From contig JAIXKI010000026.1 of the NCBI GenBank assembly GCA_026936105.1, positions 35,935-99,934 on the forward strand: DNA of 64,000 bases. The letters run 5' to 3'. A program made the position numbers and the translations under genes. The stretch comes from Chitinophagales bacterium. Lineage in GTDB: Bacteria; Bacteroidota; Bacteroidia; Chitinophagales; Chitinophagaceae. How positions within the stretch are numbered: the stretch's first letter is position 1; every line of letters starts with the position of its first letter. The notes under the pieces were generated by a model. That model had not been told where the DNA came from, searched no databases, and saw only the letters and a program-made list of their open reading frames with translations. This document shows, piece after piece, positions 43,500 through 52,833 of this stretch.

Positions 43500-44025
43500 G
43501 TCATTGCGGGGAACGCAGCGACGAAGCGATCTGCCTTCGAGTGCAGTTTGCTTCGGCAATGGGTTTGACTTGACACAATGATTCTTTCTTTTATTGCCTC
43601 GCAAAGACCCACGCACTTTTTTGCAGCCCGGGTCATCGCGGGGAATGCAGCGACGAAGCGATCTGCCCTGAGTGCAGTTTGCTTCGGCAATGGGTTTGAC
43701 TTGACACAATGATTCTCTCTTTTATTGCCTCGCAAAGACCTACGCACTTTTTTGCAGCCCGGGTCATCGCGGGGAACGCAGCGACGGGGCGATCTGCCTT
43801 CGAGTGCAGTTTGCTTCGGCAATGGGTTTGACTTGACACAATGATTCTTTCTTTTATTGCCTCGCAAAGACCCACGCACTTTTTTGCAGCCCGGGTCATC
43901 GCGGGGAATGCAGCGACGAAGCGATCTGCCCTGAGTGCAGTTTGCTTCGGCAATGGGTTTGACTTGACACAATGATTCTCTCTTTTATTGCCTCGCAAAG
44001 ACCCAAGCACTTTTTTGCAGCCCGG
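43500..44025. repeat. tandem A-B-A-B array of 132/131-bp REP-like units
   Basis: Four units begin with GTCATYGCGGGGAAYGCAGCG at 43500, 43632, 43763 and 43895; a fifth unit start (GTCA) at 44026 is cut short. Units 1 and 3 are 132 bp (type A, with CCTTCGAGTG and TTCTTTC). Units 2 and 4 are 131 bp (type B, with CCCTGAGTG and TTCTCTC), so the array is a duplicated 263-bp dimer. Each unit holds a hairpin CGAAGC-gat-CTGC..GCAG-ttt-GCTTCG (43522-43555 in unit 1) and an opposed GTCTTTGCGAGGCAATAA-like element, typical of REP/BIME elements. Long minus-strand ORFs across it are by-products of the repeat. Confidence 0.9.
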
Positions 44026-44033
44026 GTCAATGC

Positions 44034-44053
44034 TTATGCGATCGTAGAAGTGA
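44034..44053 (+). repeat. 20-bp direct repeat, right flank of the tandem array
   Basis: Exact copy of 43441-43460 in the same orientation, starting eight bases after the array's last unit. Copies on both sides suggest that the array arose inside, or together with, a duplicated segment. Confidence 0.85.
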
Positions 44054-44235
44054 ATTTTTTACTTCTGATACAGCCCCTTTTCTTTTATGATGAAAATTCT
44101 GCCTTTTCTGTCAGAGTGAGCACTCGTATTGCAGACCCGCTGTTAGTGATTTTTTCCCTGTTCATCATCTTCTGCAAAAAGTGATAATGATAATTCAAAT
44201 ATGAATTATTCCCGTTTCCTGCCCATGTTTTCAAT

Positions 44236-44535
44236 TCAGTACCTTCTCCTGTTACTGTCAAATCCCGGCCTTTTGTATCCGCCGCTGCTTTTGGGCCTGT
44301 CTTCCGCAGCTTTTACTACCATCGGTTTTTTCCCCAATGAAATGCCGTTGAGGTTTTCAATGGCTTCCTTTGCTTCGGATTCATTGGCCATTTCCACAAA
44401 ACCAAAACCCCTGCTTTTACCGGTTTCCCGGTCAATGGAAACTTTTGCAGATAAAATTTTTCCGAATTTTTCAAAAATTTCTTCAAGCTCTGCGTCATCG
44501 AGGTCGTAAGGAAGGCCGGCAACAAAAAGATTCAT
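44236..44535 (-). CDS. RNA-binding protein with one RRM domain
   Basis: 99 residues with a complete RNA-recognition motif: RNP2 as LFVAGL at the N-terminus and RNP1 as KSRGFGFVEM near residue 42. A basic Gly/Arg tail (SSGGYKRPGFDSNRRRY) follows. Such small RRM proteins in bacteria bind RNA and are often cold-induced. It is monocistronic, with its own TATCTTTG box. An AT-rich perfect inverted repeat (ATAATTCA, loop AATA, TGAATTAT at 44190-44209) lies just past its stop and could slow transcription. Confidence 0.93.
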   Translation of the reverse strand: MNLFVAGLPYDLDDAELEEIFEKFGKILSAKVSIDRETGKSRGFGFVEMANESEAKEAIENLNGISLGKKPMVVKAAEDRPKSSGGYKRPGFDSNRRRY

Positions 44536-44548
44536 GTTATTTTTTTTT

Positions 44549-44556
44549 CAAAGATA
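44549..44556 (-). promoter_or_regulatory. -7 box TATCTTTG for the RRM gene
   Basis: Exact TAnnTTTG match on the minus strand, 13 bases before the ATG at 44535, leaving an A-rich leader of roughly eight bases. Confidence 0.5.
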
Positions 44557-44798
44557 ATCTTCCTTCTCATGCCTCAATTGGTGTCTTACTAACATATTTT
44601 GCTCATATAAATTTTAAGTTAACGGGGCAGCCAGCCGCAAATAAATCAGGAGAAATTAATAGGCTTCGTGGCCAGCCAGGCAAGTGCCCGGGATACGAAA
44701 AGGAACACAATTCCAAAAAGAACCGGTTTACCACAAACCCATGATAGCAAATTTTGTTATGTTAGCAATGAGTTTGTAAATAAAAAAGGAATGCTGTC

Positions 44799-47450
44799 AT
44801 GCCCAGACCTGCAAACCCCGAACAAAAAAGACTGAAAGAAAACTATTCTAAAAAAAGGAAATGGCTGAAATGGGGACCTTATCTGTCCGAAAGACAGTGG
44901 AGTACGGTGCGTGAAGATTACAGCGCTAATGGTGATGCCTGGAATTTTGTGACTCACTCCATGTCCCGTTCAAAAACCTACCGCTGGGGAGAGGATGGGA
45001 TTGGAGGAATTTCTGATAATAGCCAACGCTTATGTTTCGCTATTGCATTATGGAATGGTAAAGATGAAATTCTTAAAGAAAGGCTGTTCGGATTGACACC
45101 TTCCGAAGGCAATCATGGAGAAGATGTGAAAGAGTTGTATTACTACCTGGACAACACTCCGACACACTCTTACATGAAATACCTGTATAAATATCCGCAA
45201 GCTGCATTCCCTTATGAAGAACTGATAGAGGTGAATAAGCGCCGAAGCAGGAATGAAGATGAATATGAAATTGGTGACACAGGTGTTTTTAATGACGGAA
45301 AATACTTTGATGTCTTCATTGAATATGCAAAAGAAAGTGAAGAAGACATCTGTATTAAAATAACTGCCTGTAACAGGGCCGGTGAAAAAGCGCAACTCGT
45401 TTTGTTACCCATACTCTGGTTCCGCAATCAATGGTCGTTTGGGCTGATCAATGAAAAACCTTCGATCAGTTTGGTTTCATTGGAAGGTTCTTACGGCGAA
45501 CTTAAAGCCGCTCATGAAAAACTGGAAGAATATCATTTTTATTTTCAAAAGCCCGAAAGGGTTTTATTTACCGAAAATGAAACCAACAATCTCCGGCTTT
45601 ACAATACACCTAATGAAAGCCCTTTTGTAAAAGATGCTTTTCATGAAGCGGTCATTACAAACCATTTTGAATTATTTAATGAGAAAAAGAGCGGCACCAA
45701 ATGTTCGCCGTTGTATCGTTTGAATATAGAAGCTCATGATGAAGTGACCGTTAAGCTACGGTTGAGTAAAGAAGAGATTGAAAAACCATTTAACACTGAT
45801 TTTGATTTGGTATTTATACAAAGAAAAAAAGAGGCCGATGAATTCTATGACTGCCTGATCGAAACAAAAGACAAGGATCTTAAGAATATTCAAAGACAGG
45901 CTTATGCCGGAATGTTGTGGAACAAGCAGTTTTATTACATTGATATTCCGGGCTGGCTCAAAGGTGATCCGGGTTTTCTTCCTCCTCCCCAGCAAAGGCT
46001 TACCGGGAGAAACAGCGATTGGCTTACCCTGAATAATGAAGACATCATTTCCATGCCCGACAAATGGGAGTATCCCTGGTACGCTGCATGGGATCTACCT
46101 TTTCACTGCGTATCGCTTGCGTCACTCGATGCTGAATTTGCAAAGGAGCAACTGATCCTTTTGCTTCGGGAATGGTATATGAATCCTTATGGCCAGATTC
46201 CTGCGTATGAGTGGAATTTCAGTGACGTAAACCCTCCGGTTCAGGCCTGGGCCTGCATGCAGGTTTATAAGATAGACAAGGAAAGGACAGGAACCGGTGA
46301 CATCAGTTTCCTGGAAAGAACTTTTCAGAAATTACTGATAAACTTCACCTGGTGGGTGAACCGCAAGGACCGGCTTAACAATAATGTTTTTGAAGGCGGT
46401 TTTCTCGGACTGGACAATATTGGTGTGTTTGACAGGAATAATGTTCCGGGAGGAGGGATACTGGAACAGGCTGATGGCACAGCGTGGATGGGAATGTATT
46501 GCCTGAACATGCTGGACATAGCTCTTGAACTGGCACAAACCAACAAGATATATGAAGACCTGGCTACAAAATTCTTTGAACACTTCACGTACATCGCAGC
46601 TTCTATCAACCAGATCCGTGAAGGTTATAAAGGATCGTGGGATGAAGAAGACGGATTCTTTTATGATGTACTCCGAATGCCTGACGGGAATTTCATTCCT
46701 TTAAAAGTCCGCTCTCTTGTCGGCCTTACCTCTTTATTCGGAGTTCATGTCATTGACAAATCATTGCTGAAAAAGCTTCCTGATTTCAACCGCAGGCTGA
46801 AATGGTTTGTAAAATACCGTCAAAAGAACGACCAGTACCAGGTAATCGAAAACATTGACAAAAAAGATAAAATACTTCTTTCCCTGGCTCCGTATAAAAG
46901 ATTAAAGAAGATACTTTGCGCACTGCTTGATGAAAAAGAATTTCTTTCCTGTGCCGGTATCCGTTCTTTGTCGAAGATCCACGAGAATCCTTATACCATC
47001 CACATTGCAGGGAGTGAGTTTGGCTTGAATTATCAGCCCGGCGATTCCAATTCAACTTTATTTGGTGGCAATTCCAACTGGCGGGGACCCGTGTGGATGC
47101 CCATGAATTACCTGATGATAACGGCGCTGGAAAAATATTATGAGTATTTTGAAGACGAGCTGAAAGTGGAATTCCCTTCTTTTTCCGGAAGGGAAATGGA
47201 TCTGAAAGAAGTGGCGGAGAAACTGAAAGAACGCCTGGTAGGGATTTTTGCAAAAGACAAGGACGGAAAAAGAAAAGTGAACGGTCAGATAGAATTGTTC
47301 GATAAGGATCAATATTTCAAAGACCTCATTTTATTTTTTGAATGTTTTCATGGAGATTCAGGGAAGGGGATAGGCGCCTCACATCAGACAGGATGGACAG
47401 GTTGTATTGCAGAGATACTCAGGAAGTATAAGGTCAGGAATGAAAAGTGA
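44799..47450 (+). CDS. GH63-like / MGH1-like glycoside hydrolase
   Basis: 883 residues without a signal peptide, so cytoplasmic. The N-terminal part (1-380) is beta-rich, with LSERQWSTVREDYSANGDAWNF. The C-terminal part is an (alpha/alpha)6 barrel containing WYAAWDLPFHCVSLASLD (about residue 428, probable acid catalyst), QIPAYEWNFSDVNPPVQAWA, DGTAWMGMYCLNML and RGPVWMPMNYLMI. These fit the mannosylglycerate-hydrolase-like GH63 group of glucosidases. The natural substrate is not known; an alpha-glucan or glucosyl compatible solute is likely. A weak AAAGGA precedes the ATG. Confidence 0.85.
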   Translation: MPRPANPEQKRLKENYSKKRKWLKWGPYLSERQWSTVREDYSANGDAWNFVTHSMSRSKTYRWGEDGIGGISDNSQRLCFAIALWNGKDEILKERLFGLTPSEGNHGEDVKELYYYLDNTPTHSYMKYLYKYPQAAFPYEELIEVNKRRSRNEDEYEIGDTGVFNDGKYFDVFIEYAKESEEDICIKITACNRAGEKAQLVLLPILWFRNQWSFGLINEKPSISLVSLEGSYGELKAAHEKLEEYHFYFQKPERVLFTENETNNLRLYNTPNESPFVKDAFHEAVITNHFELFNEKKSGTKCSPLYRLNIEAHDEVTVKLRLSKEEIEKPFNTDFDLVFIQRKKEADEFYDCLIETKDKDLKNIQRQAYAGMLWNKQFYYIDIPGWLKGDPGFLPPPQQRLTGRNSDWLTLNNEDIISMPDKWEYPWYAAWDLPFHCVSLASLDAEFAKEQLILLLREWYMNPYGQIPAYEWNFSDVNPPVQAWACMQVYKIDKERTGTGDISFLERTFQKLLINFTWWVNRKDRLNNNVFEGGFLGLDNIGVFDRNNVPGGGILEQADGTAWMGMYCLNMLDIALELAQTNKIYEDLATKFFEHFTYIAASINQIREGYKGSWDEEDGFFYDVLRMPDGNFIPLKVRSLVGLTSLFGVHVIDKSLLKKLPDFNRRLKWFVKYRQKNDQYQVIENIDKKDKILLSLAPYKRLKKILCALLDEKEFLSCAGIRSLSKIHENPYTIHIAGSEFGLNYQPGDSNSTLFGGNSNWRGPVWMPMNYLMITALEKYYEYFEDELKVEFPSFSGREMDLKEVAEKLKERLVGIFAKDKDGKRKVNGQIELFDKDQYFKDLILFFECFHGDSGKGIGASHQTGWTGCIAEILRKYKVRNEK

Positions 47451-47494
47451 TCGAATGGGAAACTTTTTATCGGAATTAGATAAATACAAACAGT

Positions 47495-47914
47495 ATGAAG
47501 GATGATTACTATTATATGGAACGGTGTAAAGCTTTGGGCAAGAGTGCGGGGGAAAAGGGAAACTCTCCGGTAGGGGCTCTTATTGTAAAAGACGGCAACA
47601 TCATTGCTAAAGCTGAGGAAGCAAACAAAACCAAAAACGATGTGACCTGCCATGCAGAGATCGAAGCGATCAGGATAGCCGTGAAAAAATCAGGAGCCGA
47701 TCTATCGGGAGCAATACTGTACACTACTCATGAGCCCTGCGTGATGTGTTCTTATGCAATAAGATTTTACAAGATCAGCAAGGTGGTCTATCTCCATGCT
47801 GTTGATTACCTCGGCGGCGCCACTTCATCCATGCCTTTATTGGTATCTGATGATGTGCCGCTGCATTGGGGAAAAAAGCCGGAAGTGGTTCATTTGATTT
47901 CTGAAAAGCAATAA
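47495..47914 (+). CDS. nucleoside / cytidine-type deaminase
   Basis: 139 residues with the zinc-binding motifs of the CDA fold: TCHAEIEAI (HAE, about residue 53; the glutamate is the proton shuttle) and HEPCVMCSYAI (PCxxC, about 80). The N-terminal GNSPVGALIVKDGNIIA is typical of guanine deaminase and tRNA-adenosine-deaminase relatives. The exact base cannot be assigned; guanine deaminase is possible. It starts 45 bp after the GH63-like gene and converges on the GH9 gene, whose terminator lies between them. Confidence 0.85.
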   Translation: MKDDYYYMERCKALGKSAGEKGNSPVGALIVKDGNIIAKAEEANKTKNDVTCHAEIEAIRIAVKKSGADLSGAILYTTHEPCVMCSYAIRFYKISKVVYLHAVDYLGGATSSMPLLVSDDVPLHWGKKPEVVHLISEKQ

Positions 47915-47916
47915 TG

Positions 47917-47945
47917 AAAAAGGGAGACGTATCAGAACATCTCCC
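47917..47945 (-). terminator. rho-independent terminator of the GH9 gene
   Basis: On the minus strand GGGAGA, a 12-base loop, then TCTCCC is followed by TTTTT. It lies 37 bp beyond the GH9 stop. On the plus strand no T-tract follows, so it serves the GH9 gene. Confidence 0.7.
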
Positions 47946-47981
47946 GTTGAAAAATATTTTGTGAATCAATTCCTTTCAACA

Positions 47982-50429
47982 TCAGAATTCAGAAACCAGC
48001 GACAACCATCGTGCTGCCGGCGCACCCCACACTTCTTTGTAGGTAGCAGTATTGAATTGCGGCCAGTAAGGTGTATCGCCATTGAATTTGGACTCCATTC
48101 CTACCGGTATTCCCCCTACCGTTTCTCCCGGGAGCGCCACATAAAGCTGTGGATAGTTGCTTCCTTCTCCCCAGATAATGGATTGGCCAAAAGGATTTTT
48201 ACCGACGATCCAGAATAATTGCTGCTCGGCAATGTTCAATAATTCCTTATCCTTTAAAAACTTTCCGCACAACGCTGCATTTTTCCCCGTTGACAATTGT
48301 ACGGCAGCATTTCCCTTGAATGAGAACCATACGGGAAATACTCTCAGGTAATGCTCTTCATCCAGCTTCACTCCATTCTCCAATTGCTCTTTATAATCTT
48401 TGCCAACTCCACCGAAAACACCCACCTGCACTTTGTAAAAGTTCACGGAATCTTTTATCTCGTTGATATTATAAACACCGCTTGGCACCAGGCCATAAGG
48501 GCTTACATATTGCATGATTGATTTCAGGTAATCTCCGTACAGCCTGATGGCAGCTTCCCATTTTTTATAGTCAGGATGATCAGGCTGTGTTTCACAGAGC
48601 ATCACCAACGCCTGCATGTAATACTGATCACGGGATTGGTGGGTATAATGCACAATGGATAATTTGTTCAGATCACGATAAAAAAAACCTCTTGTTTTGT
48701 TTTTATCGTTCAGGGGTTCGGTACGCTGGCAATCCAAAGTGTAGCGGATTACATTGGCCGCCTCATTGGCATAATATTTATCGCCGGTAAGTTTATACAA
48801 CAAGCTTGCAGCAAAAGAAATGTTGGCCATATACTGGCTGTTGGATGCCATGGCTGCATGATCGCCGCCGCCACCGATGCTGTTGATATCATTGAACCCA
48901 AGGCTGTCAAAGCGTTTTTTGGCAAAAGCAAAATCTTCGATAGCAACTTTTTCAAGATTCTTCTTCAGCATGCTGTCTTTTTCAATGGTCATGGAAGCAT
49001 ACGCTTCTATACCTGAAAAAACAAAATTCTCAAATGCCCTGTTGTGCACCCGCACCCGCCGCCATCTTGTAGAATCGTCTTTTGTCCCTATAAAACCATC
49101 TGTCCATAAGTTAGTGCCCCAGGTCTGGGCACGGTAGCCATCGCCAAAGCGGCTCTTCAATATCAGATCTATTCCCCATTCAGCTTCTTCCAGCATTCTC
49201 AGGTACATATCCTGATCTCCTTTTTCTTTTGCCCTGTTGGCCATTTCAAGAAGTGAATAGGCAATTTCACCTGATTGCAAAAATTGTTGCGACATATCCG
49301 CCGCATCGTGCCAGCCGCCGTTCATAGGAAAGACTTTCCCGTTATAAGTTCCATTCAGGTCAGCATGGCAAACTCCGTGTTTTTCAGGAACCGCATAACC
49401 ACACCGCTCGCAGAAAATAAAATTCAACATACGCCAGGCAGAGTTATCCCAGAGGTTTGCATTGATGTAAAACGGTTGCGAAACCACATCGCCGGCACGT
49501 ATCTTATATTGTCCTTCTTTTTTAAAATCAGTAAAGTCAATTGTCTGGAATGAGCCGGTATTGGTAGTTACTGAGTTGATCTTCCCTTCATACACCACTC
49601 CGGAACTGTTATTGTCTATCAGTTGAAACCTGCCATTATTTTGTTTCACATTTACAATGGCGGTCTTTTCGCTTTCAGGCCTGTAGCCGCTTGTGGAAAA
49701 TATGATCCTATTATTGGCGGGCTGCCATCCGCTGACCACTTCCGGATCTTCAATGGTTTCCAGTTTTACAGCGTCAATATCAAATTTCAAAGAATCACCC
49801 ATGGTGCGTTCTTTACCGAAGACCTCAATGGCAAAAGAGATCTTTGTCACTTTATCACGGGCAAGCTCCGGCATTTCCACATAGCATTCATTCCATTTGC
49901 CATTGACCAGGTTGATTTCATGAATTCCTTCCCGCTCATATTTATCCGGAACTTTGATTTTACCATCATTGTTTATGATCAGGTTAAGATAAATGCTGCG
50001 GGCCCCTTCGCAATCAGGATAAATGTAAAGCCTGATGCGGTTGTATTTCTCCCAGTTGGCACCGCCCACTTCGTAAGTCGCCATGGATGTGCCAAAGCCT
50101 ATTCCCCAGTTCATGAATTGAGGATTGGTGGATGGTGATACCAAACGAAGGCTTTGCTTTCCGCTGATACTTCTTTCTGAAGTAAATGATATACCGCCGA
50201 TACCCTTATGCGACCATCCTTTCGGAGTTTCCATATCGCAAAGCATGTCGGATTGCAGAACTTTTTTGGTGAGGCCGCGAGTCTCCAGTGACTTGCTGTA
50301 ATCGAGCGGAAGCGGACTGTGCACAAAACCCGTGTTCCGTATGTCTTCTTTCAGTTTCGGATCAGGCTGTGCCAAAAGGATATTTGCCGTGCAGGCAAGC
50401 AGGAATGCGGTGGTCAATTTTCTTTTCAT
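47982..50429 (-). CDS. GH9 family endoglucanase / cellodextrinase, secreted
   Basis: 815 residues with a signal peptide (FLLACTANILLAQ). A carbohydrate-binding-like beta sandwich (about 60-225) precedes the CelD N-terminal Ig-like domain (about 235-325, RIIFSTSGYRPESEKTAIV). The GH9 (alpha/alpha)6 barrel has the catalytic aspartates in MNGGWHDAADMSQQF (D375, D378) and a C-terminal acid Glu in YKEVWGAPAARWLS. It hydrolyses beta-1,4-glucans such as cellulose or xyloglucan. It is divergent from the chitinase gene, so the two may form a polysaccharide-degrading pair, although separate promoters are needed. Confidence 0.9.
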   Translation of the reverse strand: MKRKLTTAFLLACTANILLAQPDPKLKEDIRNTGFVHSPLPLDYSKSLETRGLTKKVLQSDMLCDMETPKGWSHKGIGGISFTSERSISGKQSLRLVSPSTNPQFMNWGIGFGTSMATYEVGGANWEKYNRIRLYIYPDCEGARSIYLNLIINNDGKIKVPDKYEREGIHEINLVNGKWNECYVEMPELARDKVTKISFAIEVFGKERTMGDSLKFDIDAVKLETIEDPEVVSGWQPANNRIIFSTSGYRPESEKTAIVNVKQNNGRFQLIDNNSSGVVYEGKINSVTTNTGSFQTIDFTDFKKEGQYKIRAGDVVSQPFYINANLWDNSAWRMLNFIFCERCGYAVPEKHGVCHADLNGTYNGKVFPMNGGWHDAADMSQQFLQSGEIAYSLLEMANRAKEKGDQDMYLRMLEEAEWGIDLILKSRFGDGYRAQTWGTNLWTDGFIGTKDDSTRWRRVRVHNRAFENFVFSGIEAYASMTIEKDSMLKKNLEKVAIEDFAFAKKRFDSLGFNDINSIGGGGDHAAMASNSQYMANISFAASLLYKLTGDKYYANEAANVIRYTLDCQRTEPLNDKNKTRGFFYRDLNKLSIVHYTHQSRDQYYMQALVMLCETQPDHPDYKKWEAAIRLYGDYLKSIMQYVSPYGLVPSGVYNINEIKDSVNFYKVQVGVFGGVGKDYKEQLENGVKLDEEHYLRVFPVWFSFKGNAAVQLSTGKNAALCGKFLKDKELLNIAEQQLFWIVGKNPFGQSIIWGEGSNYPQLYVALPGETVGGIPVGMESKFNGDTPYWPQFNTATYKEVWGAPAARWLSLVSEF

Positions 50430-50893
50430 AAAAAACAGGAATGATTAAGGGTTGATGAATTATTATTTTGAAAAATTAGTTTCAGTTATAACCGGAATGC
50501 AAATTTTATTTTAGTATCTGTATTATCCCATTATTTTAAAACCCGCGGCTCTTATACAGATCTCATGAATGATGGCTGAAGTTAAAGGAATAAGAGCATA
50601 AAATAGCATGCCTGAAAAAATTCTTTTACACTTCCCTGTAACCAAATTCTGATCATTCACACAAATATTTAAAAAAGATCACCATACCGGGCAGGCAGAC
50701 TTTTCTTTTTCGTTCAGGCGGTTCATAATTTATATGAGTGGTAAACAGTTTTTGCTTTAAACAGGGGTATCTTAGCAAACAGATGTGTGAAGTGAAAACT
50801 GAAACACTTTTAAAAATAAAGCTGATCTGTTTTCTTGAAATGTTTTGAATGCCGGGTACCGTCAAATCATTCCTAACCATAAAATCATCTGAA
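50430..50893. other. divergent spacer between GH9 and GH18 genes
   Basis: About 460 AT-rich bases without a convincing gene. It must contain the promoters of both genes. TATCTTAG at 50768-50775 is a near match to a -7 box for the chitinase. No repeat or hairpin stands out. Confidence 0.4.
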
Positions 50894-52033
50894 ATGAGAT
50901 CTCAAAAACCTTTTCAACCATTTATTCTACTCCTTATCCTTTCTCTGGTATTTTCCATTTCTTCCCGGTCGCAAACTCAAACAAGACCTGCGATCATCGG
51001 GTATGTCGGAGGGTTTAACGGCAATGTGATCAACACAGACAAGATCGCTGCAAAACAACTTTCACATATCAACTATGCATTTGTGGATATCAGGAATAAC
51101 CTGGCATGGCTTCACAATGAAAAGACTGATACTGTCAATTTCAGGAAACTGAACGAACTTAAAGCAATCAATCCTGAGTTGAAGATTCTTATTTCAATAG
51201 GAGGGTGGACCTGGAGCAAACATTTTTCCGATGCCGTACTGACCGGGTCATCCAGGAAAGCATTTGCAAAGAGCGCTGTGGACATTGTAGCTCATTACGA
51301 TCTTGACGGAGTGGATATTGACTGGGAATACCCGGGCATGATCGGCGACAGCAACACCTACCGGCAATCCGACAAAACGCATTACACAAAAATGTTTAAG
51401 CAATTGCGGAAACATCTGGACAGGCTCGGAAAGAAGACCGGCAAGAAATATTTCGTGACCACGGCGATAGGCGGATCAAGAGAGTTTATTCAGCATACGC
51501 AAATGAAGAAAGTGGCCCGTTTTACAGATTATATTAACCTGATGGCTTATGATTACGATGAAACTTATGATTCCATTGCCACGCATCATACCAACCTGTT
51601 TGCTCCGGCGAGCAAAAGCTTTTTATATTCGGCCGATATTTCCATACATAACATGCTCAAAGCCGGTGTTCCGCCATCAAGGATCGTAATGGGCGTTGGC
51701 TTTTATGGTAAAGGGAAAGTGGTGGCTTCTGCCGATAATCACGGATTGTATCAGAAAACCGTACGTCCTATGTTTGGCGGCGGTTATACTTATCTTAAAG
51801 ACAGCCTTGTGGATAGAAAAGGATATGTACGCTATTGGGATGCGGAATCTTCGGCGCCCTATCTGTTCAATGCGGAGAAAAAAATATTCATCACTTATGA
51901 TGATGAAGAATCAGTGACAGCAAAATGCCGGTATATCCTTCAACATAAACTGGGAGGAATCATGTTCTGGGAATATTTCAGTGACAGAAAACTGTACCTG
52001 TTGAATACGATTGACAGGGAGTTCGGTTATTAA
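50894..52033 (+). CDS. GH18 chitinase, secreted
   Basis: 379 residues from MRSQKPFQPFILLLILSLVF, a signal peptide ending near SSRSQ. The GH18 barrel has LKILISIGGWTWSKHF and the catalytic DGVDIDWEYP with acid E145, then INLMAYDYDE, MGVGFYGKGK and GIMFWEYFSD. It hydrolyses beta-1,4 links of chitin or N-acetylglucosamine polymers. No chitin-binding domain is seen. An upstream start (50849) is rejected because it lengthens the signal peptide by 15 polar residues. Its stop overlaps the rrf2 gene by 4 bp (convergent). Confidence 0.92.
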   Translation: MRSQKPFQPFILLLILSLVFSISSRSQTQTRPAIIGYVGGFNGNVINTDKIAAKQLSHINYAFVDIRNNLAWLHNEKTDTVNFRKLNELKAINPELKILISIGGWTWSKHFSDAVLTGSSRKAFAKSAVDIVAHYDLDGVDIDWEYPGMIGDSNTYRQSDKTHYTKMFKQLRKHLDRLGKKTGKKYFVTTAIGGSREFIQHTQMKKVARFTDYINLMAYDYDETYDSIATHHTNLFAPASKSFLYSADISIHNMLKAGVPPSRIVMGVGFYGKGKVVASADNHGLYQKTVRPMFGGGYTYLKDSLVDRKGYVRYWDAESSAPYLFNAEKKIFITYDDEESVTAKCRYILQHKLGGIMFWEYFSDRKLYLLNTIDREFGY

Positions 52034-52497
52034 GACACAGATTCCGGTTCCAGGTAAGATTTTAAAATTCTCTGCGATTCTTTTTCTGATCCTACCAGGT
52101 CGGCAACGGTGATACTTTGTAAGACCCTGTCAATTGATAATTGAATAATGCGCCACAGTGATCTGACCGAGCAATCAACCGAGTTGGCACACATGACACT
52201 GTTGCCGGTGAATTCGCCGCAGAATTTTTTGTCAAACATGGCGCCGCCCAATGCTTTCAGCACATCTCCTATAAAAATTTCTTCTGGTGGCTTTGAAAGT
52301 TTATAGCCGCCGATATTTCCCGGGTTGCTGATGATGAATCCGTTTTTTCTGAGCACACCGGTCAGTTTGCCAACATAAGCCATTCCGATCCCTTCCAGCT
52401 GGCTCAATACAGGAATGCTCATATTGTCACCTTCCTTACTGCGGGCAATGCGCAGCAGGATTCTTAATCCATATTCTTCCTGTGCTGAAATTTTCAT
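52030..52497 (-). CDS. Rrf2-family Fe-S transcription regulator
   Basis: 155 residues with an N-terminal winged helix (MKISAQEEYGLRILLRIA, then IGMAYVGKLTGVLRKNGFIISNPG) and three cysteines C93, C103 and C109 (KFCGEF...MCANSVDCS) spaced as in IscR/RsrR-type Fe-S sensors. It is the last gene of the suf operon, 11 bp after sufT. It probably senses Fe-S status and controls the operon. The perfect inverted repeat over the sufB promoter is the proposed operator. Confidence 0.9.
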   Translation of the reverse strand: MKISAQEEYGLRILLRIARSKEGDNMSIPVLSQLEGIGMAYVGKLTGVLRKNGFIISNPGNIGGYKLSKPPEEIFIGDVLKALGGAMFDKKFCGEFTGNSVMCANSVDCSVRSLWRIIQLSIDRVLQSITVADLVGSEKESQRILKSYLEPESVS

Positions 52498-52508
52498 ATA
52501 AATATTTT

Positions 52509-52820
52509 TTATAAAAACCCTAATTCAAGCATAGCTGTTTCACTCATCATGCTCCTGTCCCAGGGAGGATCCCACACTACGGCCACATCCACTTCATTTA
52601 CTCCTTCTATTGCTCTGACCTTCTGGTCCACTTCCAAAGGGATTTCCTGCGCTGAAGGGCAACTGGGCGCCGTAAGCGTCATGTTGATCTGCACATTGTT
52701 GATCGGTAAGATATCTACACTGTATATCAACCCCAGTTCCCAGATATTCACCGGTATTTCCGGATCATAAATGGTCTTGATGGTCTCAATAACTTTTTCT
52801 TTTAATTCTTCAGCATTCAT
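52509..52820 (-). CDS. SufT-like DUF59 / MIP18 family protein
   Basis: 103 residues of the MIP18/PaaD fold: TIKTIYDPEIPVNIWELGLIYSVD, then MTLTAPSCPSAQEIPLEV with the conserved cysteine, and VVWDPPWDRSMMSETAMLELGF. Such proteins help late Fe-S maturation. It sits 13 bp after sufE within the operon, which supports the SufT assignment over a metabolic PaaD. Confidence 0.88.
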   Translation of the reverse strand: MNAEELKEKVIETIKTIYDPEIPVNIWELGLIYSVDILPINNVQINMTLTAPSCPSAQEIPLEVDQKVRAIEGVNEVDVAVVWDPPWDRSMMSETAMLELGFL

Positions 52821-52833
52821 ACGGTTTCATTTT

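Noticed and set aside
43434..44010. Three overlapping minus-strand open frames with repeated peptides such as CVKSNPLPKQTAL
   Set aside because: They are translations of the tandem repeat; the frame changes with every 131-bp unit and no start, ribosome site or known domain supports them.
43500..44025. CRISPR array
   Set aside because: Units are directly adjacent without unique spacers and are 131-132 bp long, so this is a tandem repeat.
44536..44798. Possible RNA gene in the spacer before the GH63-like gene
   Set aside because: No tRNA-like arms, strong hairpins or conserved motifs could be identified by eye.
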